A stretch of 64,000 nt of DNA from NCBI RefSeq assembly GCF_000005505.3, contig NC_016132.3, positions 12,700,501-12,764,500 of the forward strand. The letters are read 5' to 3'. Shown here in pieces: positions 21,483 to 33,193 of this stretch. Under the pieces are notes generated by a model. The model did not search any database and was not told where the DNA came from. It saw only the letters and a list, made by a program, of their open reading frames with translations. Positions within the stretch are counted from its first letter, which is position 1. Every line of letters begins with the position of its first letter. The position numbers and the translations under genes are program-made. The DNA is from Brachypodium distachyon. Lineage: Eukaryota; Streptophyta; Magnoliopsida; Poales; Poaceae.

Positions 21483-21823
21483 CTAGGCTACGCCCTATCC
21501 GATGCGTGGGTCCCAGCAGAATGTCCCGGTACCCGGCTTTGTCAGCCGCATCTCTAGGTCCACTCTCCCGAGCGAAATGGTCGGGTGCACTCCCCTGCCT
21601 CGTTCTCCATAATTAACAGGGAGTTAAGGCCACGTAGCGCACCCTATCTTGATTTCCCGACACTTTAGGGCACTTAGTTGCTAATCGTGGGGGTGTCCGT
21701 TGTGACTCGTCAGCCCCTGATAAATACCCAGGGCCGACGGCAGGGTACCCCCACTGCCTTTTGCTTTCGCCATTGCCTCCCGAGCTCTCCGCACCCCAAC
21801 TCTTGCCAAGCTCACTCCCCACA
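21483..21823 (+). other. Truncated leader of aORF-4
   Basis: Begins CTAGGCTACGCCCTATCCGA directly after the LTR end and continues as the conserved aORF leader (GATAAATACCCAGGGCCGAC). Compared with the leaders of aORF-2 and aORF-3, about 66 bp next to the LTR, including the polypurine tract, are missing. Confidence 0.6.
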
Positions 21824-23395
21824 ATGTCTTCCAAGGGCCAAAACCGACCCGAGGGCAGCACCAGCAAGGGAGAGAAGCGCGAGAAGGCCTCCAAGGAGCC
21901 GTCGGAACGAGCGCAGAAGGATGAAGAGATGCGAGCGAAGTTCGCTTCCCCCGCCCCCCCGAGGTACAACGGCGAGGGATTGGAGAAGTTGGTCTTGGCG
22001 CTTGCCACCAAGCACAACGAGTACGGGCCGACGCAGGTTCTCCTTGTCGGCGCAGACCGCGACCAGCAGTACTTCCGGGTGTTCGCAAGGTTCGTCCTCG
22101 CCGGGTTCGTCCCGCCACACTCCTTCTTTCTTTCCGCCATCATGGAGTCGTACAGGCTCATCATGGCCCAGGTTCACCCCACGTCCTTCTTCACATTGGC
22201 TGTCCTCCAACACCTTTGTGAAGCGTTTGTGGGGGTGATGCCGTCGGTGGCATTGTTCCGCCACTACAACTACCCCAGAACGGAGGCGAAGGCTCCCTTG
22301 TCCTCGGGTGTAGTGTTTCAATTCCGCGACAAGCTCAAGTCGGAGTTCATCCGGCTGGGGAAGAAGAAGATAGAGAATGAATGGCGCCGCGACTGGTGCT
22401 GGATGCGCACTGACGAGGTCCGGGAAGGGCTCGGTGGACTGGACACTCCGCAACCCAAAGGACAAGGAGCTGGCCCCGATCTGTGCCAAGATCAGGGCGT
22501 TCCGTGATACCGGGCTCACGGACACGGATGTGGCGCGCCACTTCATCGGGAGGCGTGTGGCTCCCCTGCAGCGGCGCTCCCATCCGGCTTGGATGTACAT
22601 CGGGTCGAACGACCGGACCCGGCTGCAACACAAGGAGCTCACCTCAGACGAGATTCAGTTCTGGGTGAGGGGCATCACCGGCGAGGATGAAACCTTCCGG
22701 CTGCTGCCGCTTGGAGCGCATGCACTCCATGCCGGTATCCCGAACCCGGAAGCCCGGGATCTCCCACTCTGCAATGAGTGGGGAATCGTGGAGGATCCCT
22801 CGTTGCAAGCTCCCACCGCCCCCCCCCCCCCGGTCCCGCGGCTCACCGCCCGGCAAGGAGCCGGCAGCAGAGCCGGGGCAGGGCAACCAGGACCGGGACT
22901 CCGCCAGGTCAGAGGACTCGAACTCCCACGACTCTTCACTGGGTGTCAGAGGGGACTACGACGACGACGACGATGACGATGCTCCCCCGGAAGCCAGCGG
23001 GGGTGCGCCGGAGGAGGAGGACGACGATGAAGACGACGTCCCCCTGGTGAGGCGATCGGCCGCGCAGCGGGCGAGCGAGCGGGAAGCGAGCCCGCAGCCC
23101 CGGGCGCCTCAGCCGGATGCGGGGAACGTGGTTTCCGCGGGCAGTGGGGCGACTGCAGCGGCCTCCCCCGCCACTCCGGCGGCTCCCCCGGTTCTGCCCG
23201 CACAAAGGGGACCCCGGCGAGGAGTATTTTGGCGGACAGGGTGCTCAAGCTCAACCGTCGGGGTATTTTTACTGTCATTTTAACCGTCTTAGTTTCCTTG
23301 AATATCATATGTTCTGCTAACTTACTTCTGTGTTCACACAGATCTTCGAAGAAGAGGGGGCAGCTCAGCACTTCGCCGGCTGCCCCGGCCAGAAA
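21824..23395 (+). pseudogene. aORF-4, 'putative gypsy-type transposon' protein, 3' truncated
   Basis: ATG at 21,824 (MSSKGQNRPEGSTSKGEKRE). One frame carries the domain for about 200 codons: MRAKFASPAPPRYNGEGLEK, LVLALATKHNEYGPTQVLLV, YFRVFARFVLAGFVPPHSFF, LIMAQVHPTSFFTLAVLQHL, GVMPSVALFRHYNYPRTEAK and WRRDWCWMRTDE. A frameshift near 22,425 moves to VDWTLRNPKDKELAPICAKI, GLTDTDVARHFIGR and FWVRGITGEDETFRLLPLGA. A second shift enters the acidic run around 22,950-23,040. A probable intron (about 23,255-23,341) precedes IFEEEGAAQHFAGCPGQK, after which the gene breaks off and pol sequence of another element begins. This is the most readable copy of the MSSKGQ subfamily. Confidence 0.75.
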
Positions 23396-24601
23396 CCACG
23401 GCCGGCCTCAAGCTCAAAATGCATGGGCCCAACGGTGTGATCACCGTTTCGGGGCACTTCACAAGCTCAGATAGCTGCAACAAGGAGTTTCATAAAATCT
23501 TCGAGTCCTTTGTCATGCATGAAGAGTTTGAGCAACTCAAAGCTTCAACTGATCACGAGCAATATCCCGTCACCAAAAAAACCGGCTCTTCAGCCCGAGT
23601 ACAACAAGAAAGCGGACACCAAGGAGGTTCAGGTCCATCCGAGTGACCCCAGCAAGACCCCTATCATCTCAACAACCCTTCCTTCCGCATAGGAAAGCGC
23701 GCTCGTCGAGTTCCTCCGTGAGTGCTGGGAAATCTTCGCCTGGGTGCCAGCCGACATGCCAGGAATTCCCAGGGAACTTGCCGAGCACACACTCAAAGTG
23801 GACGAGAACGCAAAGCCGGTGCGACAACCCATGCGACGTTTCTCAGAACCAAAGCGCAATGCCATCGGGGAAGCACTTAAACGACTACTCGAAGCTAAGT
23901 TCATCAGGGAGATAAAACAAGCAACCTGGGTAGCAAACCCCCTCCTTGTCTCCAAGAAAAATACCACAGTCCTGCGCATGTGCATCGACTTTAGTCACTT
24001 GATAAGCGCTTCCCAAAGGATCACCTCCCTTTGTTGCGGATCGACCAGATCGTCGACTCAACCGCCGGTTGCGAACGGTTGTCTTTTCTGGATGCCTACT
24101 CAGGTTATAACCAGATTCGGCTCAAGGTTGAAGACAAAGTGAAGACAACATTTGTCACTCCATACGGCGTTTTCTGCTACACGACAATGCCTTTCGGGCT
24201 CAAAAACGCAGGTGCCACCTATCAGCGTTGCATGCAGGCCAGTCTGGAGCCCCAACTGGGAAACATTGTCCAGGTATATATCGATGACATCGTTATTAAA
24301 ACAAAGAAATAAGCAACCCTTCTCGATGATATACGGGGGACGTTCAACAACTTGGACAAGTACAAAATCAAGCTGCACCCCACCAAGTGCACCTTCGGGG
24401 TACCCGCTGGGCAGCACCTCGGGTACTTCCTCTTGGCCCGGGGCATTAAAGCAAATCCGACAAAGATCAGAGACATACTAACTATGAAAGAGCCGACCAA
24501 AACTCATGAGCTTCAGCAACTCACGGTTCGACTCGCAGCCCTAAGTCGATTCATCGGCAGGCTAGGAGAAAAGGCTTTGCCCTTCTACCATCTTCTGACA
24601 A
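23396..24601 (+). pseudogene. Protease end and reverse transcriptase of a plus-strand Tat element
   Basis: Starts abruptly with LKLKMHGPNGVITVSG and NKEFHKIFESF, which resembles the C-terminal part of Tat protease. Then come WVPADMPGIPRELAEHTLKV, VRQPMRRFSEPKRNAIGEAL, LLEAKFIREIKQATWVANPL, RIDQIVDSTAGCERLSFLDA, YSGYNQIRLKVEDK, MPFGLKNAGATYQRCMQ and the catalytic box VYIDDIVIKTKK. The thumb is GIKANPTKIRDILTMKEPTK. Stops and frameshifts (about 23,690, 24,010 and 24,310) make it non-functional. It is interrupted at 24,601 by a solo LTR and continues at 29,257. Its upstream half (LTR, gag, most of protease) is missing and replaced by aORF-4. Confidence 0.85.
24597..24601. repeat. Target-site duplication GACAA, left copy
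   Basis: GACAA precedes the solo LTR at 24,602 and recurs at 29,252-29,256. Confidence 0.9.
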
Positions 24602-26712
24602 TGAAGCGATCGTCCCCCTTACTAGGGTTCGATCTCTGTGCTTACTGTGCTAGTCCCTGGATCGACTCACTAACACACACAGTTTCATGATGAAATATAC
24701 AGAAACAAAGGTCAAGTACTTTATTACATCGCATCATTCAGAACTTAAATAGTACTTACAACCTCGCATGACCTCTTGGGCAGCATAAAACAAATACTGT
24801 TTCATCATCATAAAACAATGTTTCAAAATTGCAGCGGAAAAGGGTAGAACAAAAGGGCCTTTGGAATGTAAGCACATGACCCACAACATAACGACGAACC
24901 TCACTCATCATCAGATACACCAGCAATGTTAATTGCAGCCACTACGTGGTCAATACATTTGAATGTATTGGCAAGTTCACCAGAGTTATAAAGGACCTAG
25001 CACGTACATGCATAATTTGGCTATGTGGGGTTTGGTTGTTTGCATAAAAGCATCATAGTTCAATCCTATCATTTTTAATCAAGTAGTTTTTAATTTAATT
25101 CTATTGGACACAGGGTAGAAACACCCATGCTCCTATTAACCTAGACACATTGAGTAGAAACATCAATGCTCCTACCCAGTTCAATCCATTCATTTTATTA
25201 GGAAATTGGAATGAGTGAGACCTTCCTTACAGCCCCAATATCTAGTTGCTCATAATTGTCCGTAACCGAGGACACGGCTAAGTACTTAGTTTGACACTCT
25301 CGAGAGGTGGTACACTTTACCCACAAGAAATCGACGTGTTAATCCCTTGCTGTCCTCAGGGTAGAGTAGCAACGGCATCGACTACAGGAATTTTCAGAAC
25401 ATAATCCCCCAGACCACCTGAGGGACGCGCCCCCACCTACACTGCTACATACCGATGTCACCTCGGATCCGGGTTCCTATTTCTTACATCCATCCTGGCA
25501 AAGCCCATAATACCATGTGGTTGTACTGGAAGCTACTAAACTGGAAACTAGTCCAGTTTCTGGTTACCCCGGGTGGCATCCCACATTGTGACGCAGGCGC
25601 TCCTCAAATCGCACGGGGAGACGACCATGGATGCTCCCGAATCACACGGAGAGACAACTCAGCGGGCCCCATAGAAATGGACCTAACGTCACGACATCCG
25701 AAAACTCGAAGCAGCCCACCCAGGACGGTCCATTGAATTACTTGTTTTGCCATACACTAGGAAAATCATACTTTAATTCAATAACCTCACATTGTAATAA
25801 TACCACCCTTTTATATTATCATAGCATAGCATTTTACTTCTACGATGGCGATTGGTGGTGTGGACATGGCAAAGGGTATCCTATACTACTAGCACAGATC
25901 ATAACTAGCATAGATATAGTAATACTCCTAACAATGCAACTAATAAAATCTAGTGCATAATAAAATAATGGGATGATGGTCAAAATGAACTTGCCTTGAT
26001 AGTAGTTGGTATTCAAACACTCTTCGCAATCACACAATTCGCTCTCTGAGAAAACTAAGCAATACAAACAATGCATACATGAACACACCATACAAACAAA
26101 AGAATATGTATGCCATGATGCAATGCAAAAACATGTGACATGAGTGGGTTGATTTTATTCGGCTGATCTACGGGTCCAAGGCTTTGATAATTAAGCACAT
26201 GTAATAAGGGTTTTAAACAAATGGCAAAGGGTAGGGTTTAAACCCTAAAATGTGGTTTTATTGGCATCAGCCAAATAAATTAATTCAAACTATTTATTTC
26301 TTTGTCCCATTCGACAGAGGACATTAAAAAAATTGGGCATTGGTTTCAATTAAAAAGGACCCCTAGATAATTAGTTATGAATTAAAAGGCATAAAACCCT
26401 ATTCTGCAATTTGAATGTGATTCAAATAAATTTGAAATTGGACAGTGCCAAAAGATTCTACATTTCCTAAGGATTCCAAAAAGGTGTGGATCATTAAATT
26501 TGGCCAAACAGATTAAAAAATATGATCATTTGAAGTTACAGGGGCATTTCTGCAAAAGTGCCATTTTAATTATTCGGGGGGATTAAAATTAGATTTTCGT
26601 TTTATATCTCGGGTGTGTTCTTATTGGATTGTACCGGTTCATTTAAGTAATAAAAGATGGATCTAATCTCAGCCGTTGTTGATGGATGGACGGTCAGAAT
26701 TGAAGATGGGGG

Positions 26713-26717
26713 CTCAC
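26713..26717. repeat. Target-site duplication CTCAC, left copy
   Basis: CTCAC before the copia LTR at 26,718 is repeated at 28,072-28,076. Confidence 0.9.
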
Positions 26718-28071
26718 TGTTGGAGATATGCCCTAGAGGCAATCATGTGATGATGTTATTTCCTATGTATTCAAGAGTTATTGTTATTGTCCTTGAACAT
26801 CATCACTGATATGTATCAATAAATACGTGATTTGTTTATGAGACTATGTATTCTATGATGTTGTTCTAATGGTCCCTGGTCATTGAGGTTATGCAGACAC
26901 ATAACCTAGACTAGCAATGTGAATCAGTAAGATGACTATGTTTCACAAGTCATAGGGCAAGGTGTTGCCGACTGATAGCATGGACTTGACAATGAGATTG
27001 TTGAGTCGGACAGACCCGCACTGAGACACAACGAGATGATTGTCATTTGTTAGTCTCAAGTACGATGTATATGCCAGTCCTAGACCTGAGGTCATCGCAT
27101 GAGCTTGGGATGTGAATCGGCCTACTTAGGGGTTGCCAAACACTACTCCGTAACTGGGTGGTTATAAAGGTAGCTTTCGGGTTTGCTGAGAAGCATGCTG
27201 CGAGTCATGGTTGATCAAGATGGGATTTGCCCCTCCTGTTCGGAGAGATATCTCTGGGCCCTCTCGAGTGATCAGATTCAGAAAGTATGGCCATGCGACT
27301 TGGGTTAAGTGTTAACCTGTTTGGGAATCTGTATCACAAGAACGAGAAGAGAGTCGAGCTATCCACAAGGATGACAAGCACTCGCCTTGAACTCGACACA
27401 CATATCGTGAGGCAAAAGGAATGTTGCATATGACACATTGTATGGTTCGTCAATATACCTTGTGGTCACTCGGGAGTTGGCACGTGCTGCTACGCACCGC
27501 TACCAACTATCGACTTGAGTCAGTGCCAGTGGACGAGTAAGGTGTTACTCGGACCGCAGTCCGAGCTCATAGTCGTGTCCGTCTGACCGTGAACCTGTAG
27601 GGTCACACGCTTAAGGGATGGGACCGAATTGGATCGAATCCAACTCATATCGGGCTTAGACTCCTAACGGGCCTCAAGTGTTGAAGCCCACCAGGGAGGT
27701 CTATATAAGTGGAGGAGGCGTACCCGGTTAGGGTTGCACCAGTGCAGACTCGAGTTAGACTCGGCCGTCACACCTCCACGTCAAAAGCCTTACAATCGGA
27801 TCTAGCAGTCCGCCGCACGGAGTTCCTCCCTGTACGTGTGGATACCTCGGAGGCGCTGCACCTGCGGTGCTTGGACGAACTGTTCGTGGGATCGGCGACG
27901 AGGAGCAGGCTGTTCAACTACTCGCCATCAACGCGCTACATCGACTCTACTTCCGCTACGGGTCTGCGCGTCTAGTGGTAATCTCGTGATCCATCATCTA
28001 CAGCATTGATCCGGGCGGAAGCGGTAGAAATTTTTATTTTGTGCTAGCGTAGCATACCGCGTTCCCCAACA
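26718..28071 (+). mobile_element. Solo LTR of an Angela/BARE-like Ty1/copia element, 1,354 bp
   Basis: Starts TGTTGGAGATATGCCCTAGA and ends CGTTCCCCAACA, flanked by CTCAC duplications. TGTTGG(A/G)ATATGCCCTAGAGGCAAT is the signature start of Angela/BARE/WIS LTRs in Triticeae and Avena (from memory). A TATATAAG promoter lies at 27,703. The interior encodes nothing convincing; the 88-codon ORF at 27,709 is transcribed LTR leader. It is nested inside the Tekay-type solo LTR, which makes it the youngest of the three layers. Confidence 0.88.
27703..27710 (+). promoter_or_regulatory. TATA box of the copia LTR
   Basis: CTATATAAGTGGAGGAGG in the middle of the LTR, at the position expected for the U3/R promoter. 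Confidence 0.6.
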
Positions 28072-29251
28072 CTCACCGGCGCTAGGGTTCCGGTGAGGAG
28101 ATTCCAGCGAGCGGCGAGGAGCGGCGGCGGGCGGTTCCGGCAACAGGGCGGCTCGGGGAGGTCACGGGGAGGCGCGTCACGGCACGGGGAACACGGTGAC
28201 GCGGTCGGCGCGGGGTCGGCGCGGGGTCGGGCGGTCGGAGTCCTCGCCTAGGTCGAAGACGAGGCGGCGGCGCGGGCGGCGGAGCTCCGGCGAGCTTCGG
28301 GCTCGGGCGTCGGGGTGCTGCAGTGCACGAAAATGAAGACGGCGCGCGTCATGGTGTGCGTGAGAGAGAGAGAAGAAGAGGGAGGGTGGCGGCGTCGAAG
28401 TTGGCTCACCGACGTGACGGCGCGGGGCGAGAGACGGCGGCGGGCGGCGGCGTTCTCTGGCGAGCAATCGCGGCGGCGTGGGCGCGTCATTGACTGGGGA
28501 ATCAAGGGGGAAGACGAGAGGGGGTCGCGGGGTTTAAATGGACGCGCTCGGGGCTCCGAAAGAAGGACGGGAGAGGAGATTGCGGCGGAGACGGCGCGCG
28601 GCGGCGAAAACGGCAGGCGCGCGTGCGTCGCGGGCGCTTTCCAAACGGGGAAGACGACCCTGACAGGCGGGCCCCGCCTGTCAGCGGCTCGGTGCGGCGC
28701 ACGCGCGGACCGGGCTGGTTGGTTCGGCTGGGCACGCGGAACTGGGCCGGTTCGGCCCAAAACGGCCGGGCCGGTCCGGTTTTCTCCTTTTTTTTCTTTT
28801 AGCCCTTTTCTTTTTCTGTTTTTCTTATTTCTTGGATCTTTTAATTTTGAACTCCAAATTGGTCTAAATAAATTTCAGAAAATTTGTAAAATCATGTTTT
28901 ACCATGATTCAACTTTTGGGAGTAATTTCCCCTCAAAATAAAATACATAAAAATACATTTGCCATATAAATGCCTTTAGGGCTATATAACTATTTAAATA
29001 AAATATTTTTCAACTCCAAATATTTATCCAAAAATTATGGGATAGCTTATATATGCAATAAACCCCTTTTATAAATAAACCTTAGTGGTTTGAAGATCCA
29101 AGTTCAACTGGGTGCAAACCCTAGAGTTTAAATTGAAATAAAATCTTTTAAAGCCTTTTTGAGATTCAAATTTGAATTCAAATATGCAATTGTGGCATGA
29201 TGCTCACGGATGCAATGCACATGTAAAAGTTTGAAATTTTGGGATGTTACA

Positions 29252-29256
29252 GACAA
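29252..29256. repeat. Target-site duplication GACAA, right copy
   Basis: Second copy of GACAA; Tat pol coding resumes directly after it. Confidence 0.9.
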
Positions 29257-30210
29257 AGAAGAAGGAAGACTTTGCATGGATCCCAGAAGCCAGTGTTGCC
29301 TTTGGAGACTTGAAGCTCCTGCTGTCGACTTCACCAATTCTTGTCTCTCCACAAGAAGATGAGCAGCTCCTACTGTACATCGCAGCCACCACTCAGGTGG
29401 TCAGCACAACGATCGTAGTTGAGCGAGCTGAAGAAGGCAAGACCCACGGCGTCCAGCGCCCAGTATACTACATTAGTGAGGTCCTGTCACCTACGAAGCA
29501 ACGCTACCCTCACTATCAGAAGCTCGCGTATGGGGTCTTCCTAACAGCACGAAATCTGAGACATTACTTCCAGCAACACACAGTCGTGGTTGTTAGCGAG
29601 GCTCCACTCGCCAACATTTTAAACAATTCCGAGGCGACATGACGAGTCGACGAATGGGAATCAAGCTCTCGGCTCGTAACATAACTTACGAGCAATGAAA
29701 GTCGATCAAATCGCAAGTGCTCCCCGACTTCATCGCCGAGTGGACGGAGGCTCAGACTCCGGGTCTGCCTTGCATGTCCAGTTCGTGGACGATGTACTTT
29801 GACGGGTTGAAGCGGCACGAAGGGCCGGTGCAGGCGTCGTGCTTATTTCACCCAAAGGCGACAGGCTCCGCTACGTGCTGCAAATGCACTTTCACAATCC
29901 TTCTAACAATGAAGCCAAATATGAGGCCCTCCTGCATGGCATGCGCATGGCCAAAGCTTGCGGGGCCACTAGGCTCATGATATACGGCGACACCTACCTC
30001 GTCGTTCAGCAGACGATGAAATCCTGTGACGCCGTCTCCGACACTATGATTGCTTACCGCGATCTCTACAATACACTAGAAGGCCAATTCGAAGGATGTG
30101 AGCTGCGTCATATCGGCCGAAATAGCAATGATGAGGCCGAAAGTTTGGCTAACATTGGCTCGACTCGCTCCCCGGTTCCGTCTAGAGTGTTCCTGGAGGT
30201 CATCCATTAG
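29257..30210 (+). pseudogene. RNase H and second RNase H of the plus-strand Tat element
   Basis: First segment: KKEDFAWIPEASVAFGDLKL, LLYIAATTQVVSTTIVVE, RPVYYISEVLSPTKQRYPHY and ARNLRHYFQQHTVVVV (retroviral-type RNase H). Stops follow at 29,641 and 29,681. Second segment: VLPDFIAEWTEAQ, WTMYFDG, LISPKGDRLRYVLQMHF, NNEAKYEALLHGMRMAKACG and MIYGDTYLVVQQ (archaeal-type RNase H with YFDG, EAKYEA and YGD catalytic positions), ending near 30,210. The two RNase H domains identify the Tat lineage. Confidence 0.8.
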
Positions 30211-30379
30211 AGATCCATAAAAGAGAAGAATACATCTTCACCCAAGCAGTTGACACCAACCAACAGACGACCCAGCAATCGCAACCGGTGAAGAAGAGCC
30301 AGATGAGGTGCTCATTATCGAGCAACATGGATGCAACCCTTCCTTGCATACATGATACGCCAAGAACCTCCTGCGGACA

Positions 30380-31541
30380 TCGCAGAACCCGACGTAACGC
30401 CCGACGGTCTAAAGCTTTTACTGTCATTGAAGGCGAACTCTACAAACGAAGCGTTCCCGGCGTCCTGCAGCGGTGCATCCCACCTGAAGAAGGATGGGAG
30501 ATCTTGATCGACATACATCAAGCCACGTGCGGTCACCACGCAAGCAGCCGCGCTATTGCGGCAAAAGCATTTTGAGCCGGATTCTACTGGCCGACAACGA
30601 TGCTAGACACCGCTGACATCGTAACCCGATGCGTGGCCTCTTAGATGTTCACAACTAAGCCACGTGCGCCAGCCTCGGAACTCAAAACAATACCGTTGGC
30701 TTGGCCCTTCGCTCAGTGGGGACTCGACATGGTCGGACCGCTTCACTGCTCAAGGAGGTCACACTTTCTTGCTCGTCGCCATCGACAAGTTCACCAAATG
30801 GATCGAGGCCATGCCCATCACAAATGCTACGGGGACTTATGACGTGATGTTCATCCGTTCCATCATATTCCGTTTCGGGGTGCCACACAGCATCATCACA
30901 AACAATGGGTCGAACATCCTCTCGAACGAGTTCCAAGATTTCTGTGAGAAGATGGGGATCCACCTCAATTACGCAGCAGTACCGCATCCACAGACCAACG
31001 GGCAGGTCGAAAAGGCAAACGGCCTGCTCACAGTCGGCATACTCCCCTGCATCGTGCAGTTGGAGCCTGGGTCGAAGAACTGCCCTCCGTCCTCTGGAGC
31101 ATGCGGACAACTCCTAACGGCTACACCAAATTTACACCGTCCTTCATCGTGTACAGTGCCGAAGCCGTCCTACCATATGACGTCCGGTTCAACGCACCCC
31201 AAGTCACGGCGTACTCTGGACTGGAAGTTGGCATGCCAATGGAGGACGCCCTCGACGCAGTCGACGAAGCTCGCGACATTGCACTCGCACGAGCAGCCGT
31301 CTATCAGCAGAGCCTGCGCAACTACCACAGCCCTCGGTTGCGCAGCCGCTCTTTCGTTGAAAGTGACCTTGTACTTCGACTCAAGCAGAAGGGTCACCAC
31401 AAGCTCCAATCACCTTGGGAAGGGCCCTAAGTGGTCACCAAGGTGGTTCCGGGAGGCGCTTACTACCTAAAAGAAATGAAGAGTGGCGTCACCTACCGCA
31501 AGCCTTGGAACGTCGCACAACTGCGACGATTCTACGCCTAA
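30380..31541 (+). pseudogene. Integrase of the plus-strand Tat element
   Basis: Begins AFTVIEGELYKRSVPGVLQR and IHQATCGHHASSRAIAAKAF (zinc-binding HHCC region), a stop, then FYWPTTMLDTADIV. The core gives WPFAQWGLDMVGPLHC (Asp), FTKWIEAMPITNATG, FGVPHSIITNNGSN (the usual second Asp of DNG is Asn here) and HPQTNGQVEKANGLL (Glu). The C-terminus gives VYSAEAVLPYDVRF, LRNYHSPRLRSRSF, LQSPWEGP and the end NVAQLRRFYA with TAA at 31,539. Frameshifts and the Asp-to-Asn change show that it is dead. Confidence 0.8.
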
Positions 31542-32461
31542 GCTTTTTCCAGCGTTTCGCTTTTTCTTAACTTTTTTCAGCACTTTTGTTTCCCTTCTAC
31601 TACACATGTCTCAATTCGTGTACTTCGTTACTTAATAAAGCTTTCCACTTTCTGTCCTCAGAGATCATTTACTTTTTGGACTCGCCACCTGCTCAGGGCC
31701 TTCGTCTCCGTTTTCTATAACAATTTATTGAGCGCCACTCGGTGCAAAGGGCGACACTCAGTTTCTGCTTACTTAGCAGGTTGGATCCAATCGGGGGCTG
31801 CATCCAATCGACTCTAATGCTTGTCTTGGACGCACCCGACACTCGAGGGTTGCGTCTAATCGACTCTAATACTTGTTTCGGCCGCACCCGACACTCAGGG
31901 GCTATGCCTAAAGGACTTAAGGCGTGCCATTGGACGCACCCGATACTCGGGGGCTGCGTCCAATTAGCTCAAACCTCGTCTTAAGTACAACAAGCACACG
32001 ACAGCCGCGCCTATTCTGCCGTCTCAGCTTGGGGTTGCACTTTTTCAACAATTCAATCGGGACGCACTGTAACACAATTGGGTCTACGCTCGACTACTCG
32101 TAGTCGACCCCAGACAAGGGGCTACTCCCACCGGGAGCGCTGGTCGCGCACCCGGTAGAAATTACTTGCGTCTCTACACTTGTCAGCTCATCAAAGGAAA
32201 GGTTCCAGAATCACTCCCACCGGGATTCTCCAAGTCCAAATACCCAAATTTACATTCAGATGCAACTCAAGATACATAAAATTTTACTACTGAGCTTTCT
32301 ACACTTGGAGTACATAACTTGAGTCCGGTCACCACTGCAAACAATTGTCACCAGACTCGGGGGCTACTCCCACCGAGAGCGCTAGTCGTGCACTCGGTAG
32401 AATATACTTTATTGCCTATCTACGGTGGGCTCAACAGCCGATGCTGTGATTGCTGCTGGGC
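31542..32461 (+). other. Post-integrase spacer of the Tat element with short tandem repeats
   Basis: No coding. At 31,785-31,975 a unit of about 60 bp (GGACGCACCCGACACTCG... GGGGCTGCGTCCAATCGAC) occurs about three times. A second pair, GGCTACTCCCACCGGGAGCG (32,121) and GGCTACTCCCACCGAGAGCG (32,361), follows with CGCACCCGGTAGAA/TGCACTCGGTAGAA. Such repeats are usual in Tat spacers between integrase and the polypurine tract. Confidence 0.6.
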
Positions 32462-33193
32462 TGTGGTGACCCAGACCCGTAAGGATCCGGACATCTGTGT
32501 AATCTGTGCTAGTCCCTGGATCAAATGCTAGCACACACAGTTCCATTGATGAAATACCATAGACATGTCTATTACATCGGTTCAAAATACAAATCCAGAG
32601 TACTTAATACAAGTCAAGTGGAAGTTCAAAATAAAGCAAACTGATAAAGAGGGAGTCCCATCAACGCCATAGGCAAGTTGAGTGTAGACTCGCGACCCTG
32701 CGTCTTATTCTTAAGCGTCACTCTCTACACATGAAAGGTGCAGGTCCGTACATTGAATCTACTTGCAAGTCACACCTGTGTGGTTAGGAGGAATGCATGG
32801 AAATGATGAAGGATTTCCTAGTTTGGCTACTAGGGTTGTATTTTGAAAAATGCTGCTTTTGGGGTTTTGAATTACTCATAGTACTTTCCTTTGAAAATCT
32901 CTAATCCTGGAGTTTTGATAAAACAGGGTTTGAACAATAGTATGGTCATTCTGTGGATGTTCACTCCACGACCTAGCTATGCACTCTGGGTCAACTGACA
33001 CTCACATAGCATCCCGGTTCCCCTAACTCATCATGTGGAACCTTCCATCGAGTCAAAACAGTTTTGGGGTTTATGGAACACAAAACTTGAAGATCTCCAC
33101 TTCTCTTGACTTAATGACTCAAAGTCGCCCGTAACCAAGGGCATGGCTAATCGATTAGATTGACACTCTCGAGAGGTTTGTACACTTTACCCA
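32462..33193 (-). mobile_element. Tekay-type LTR fragment, minus orientation
   Basis: Starts TGTGGTGACCCAGACCC. Its part ATCTGTGCTAGTCCCTGGAT, GCTAGCACACACAGTTC and GACACTCTCGAGAGGTTTGT is colinear with the solo LTR at 24,602-25,320. It is cut at 33,193 by the LTR starting at 33,194. Confidence 0.7.

Larger units (their letters stand above)
24602..29251 (-). mobile_element. Solo LTR, Tekay-type Ty3/gypsy, minus orientation, with nested copia LTR
   Basis: The plus strand starts TGAAGCGATCGTCCCCC and ends TTTTGGGATGTTACA. The minus strand thus begins TGTAACATCCCAAAATTTCA, the start I associate with Tekay-type LTRs. GACAA is duplicated at both ends. Total 4,650 bp; without the nested copia LTR and its duplication about 3.29 kb. 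The same LTR family occurs in fragments at 32,462-36,905. No coding region is present. The insertion splits the plus-strand Tat pol between the RT thumb (PFYHLLT) and the RNase H start (KKEDFAWIPEASVAF). Confidence 0.88.
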
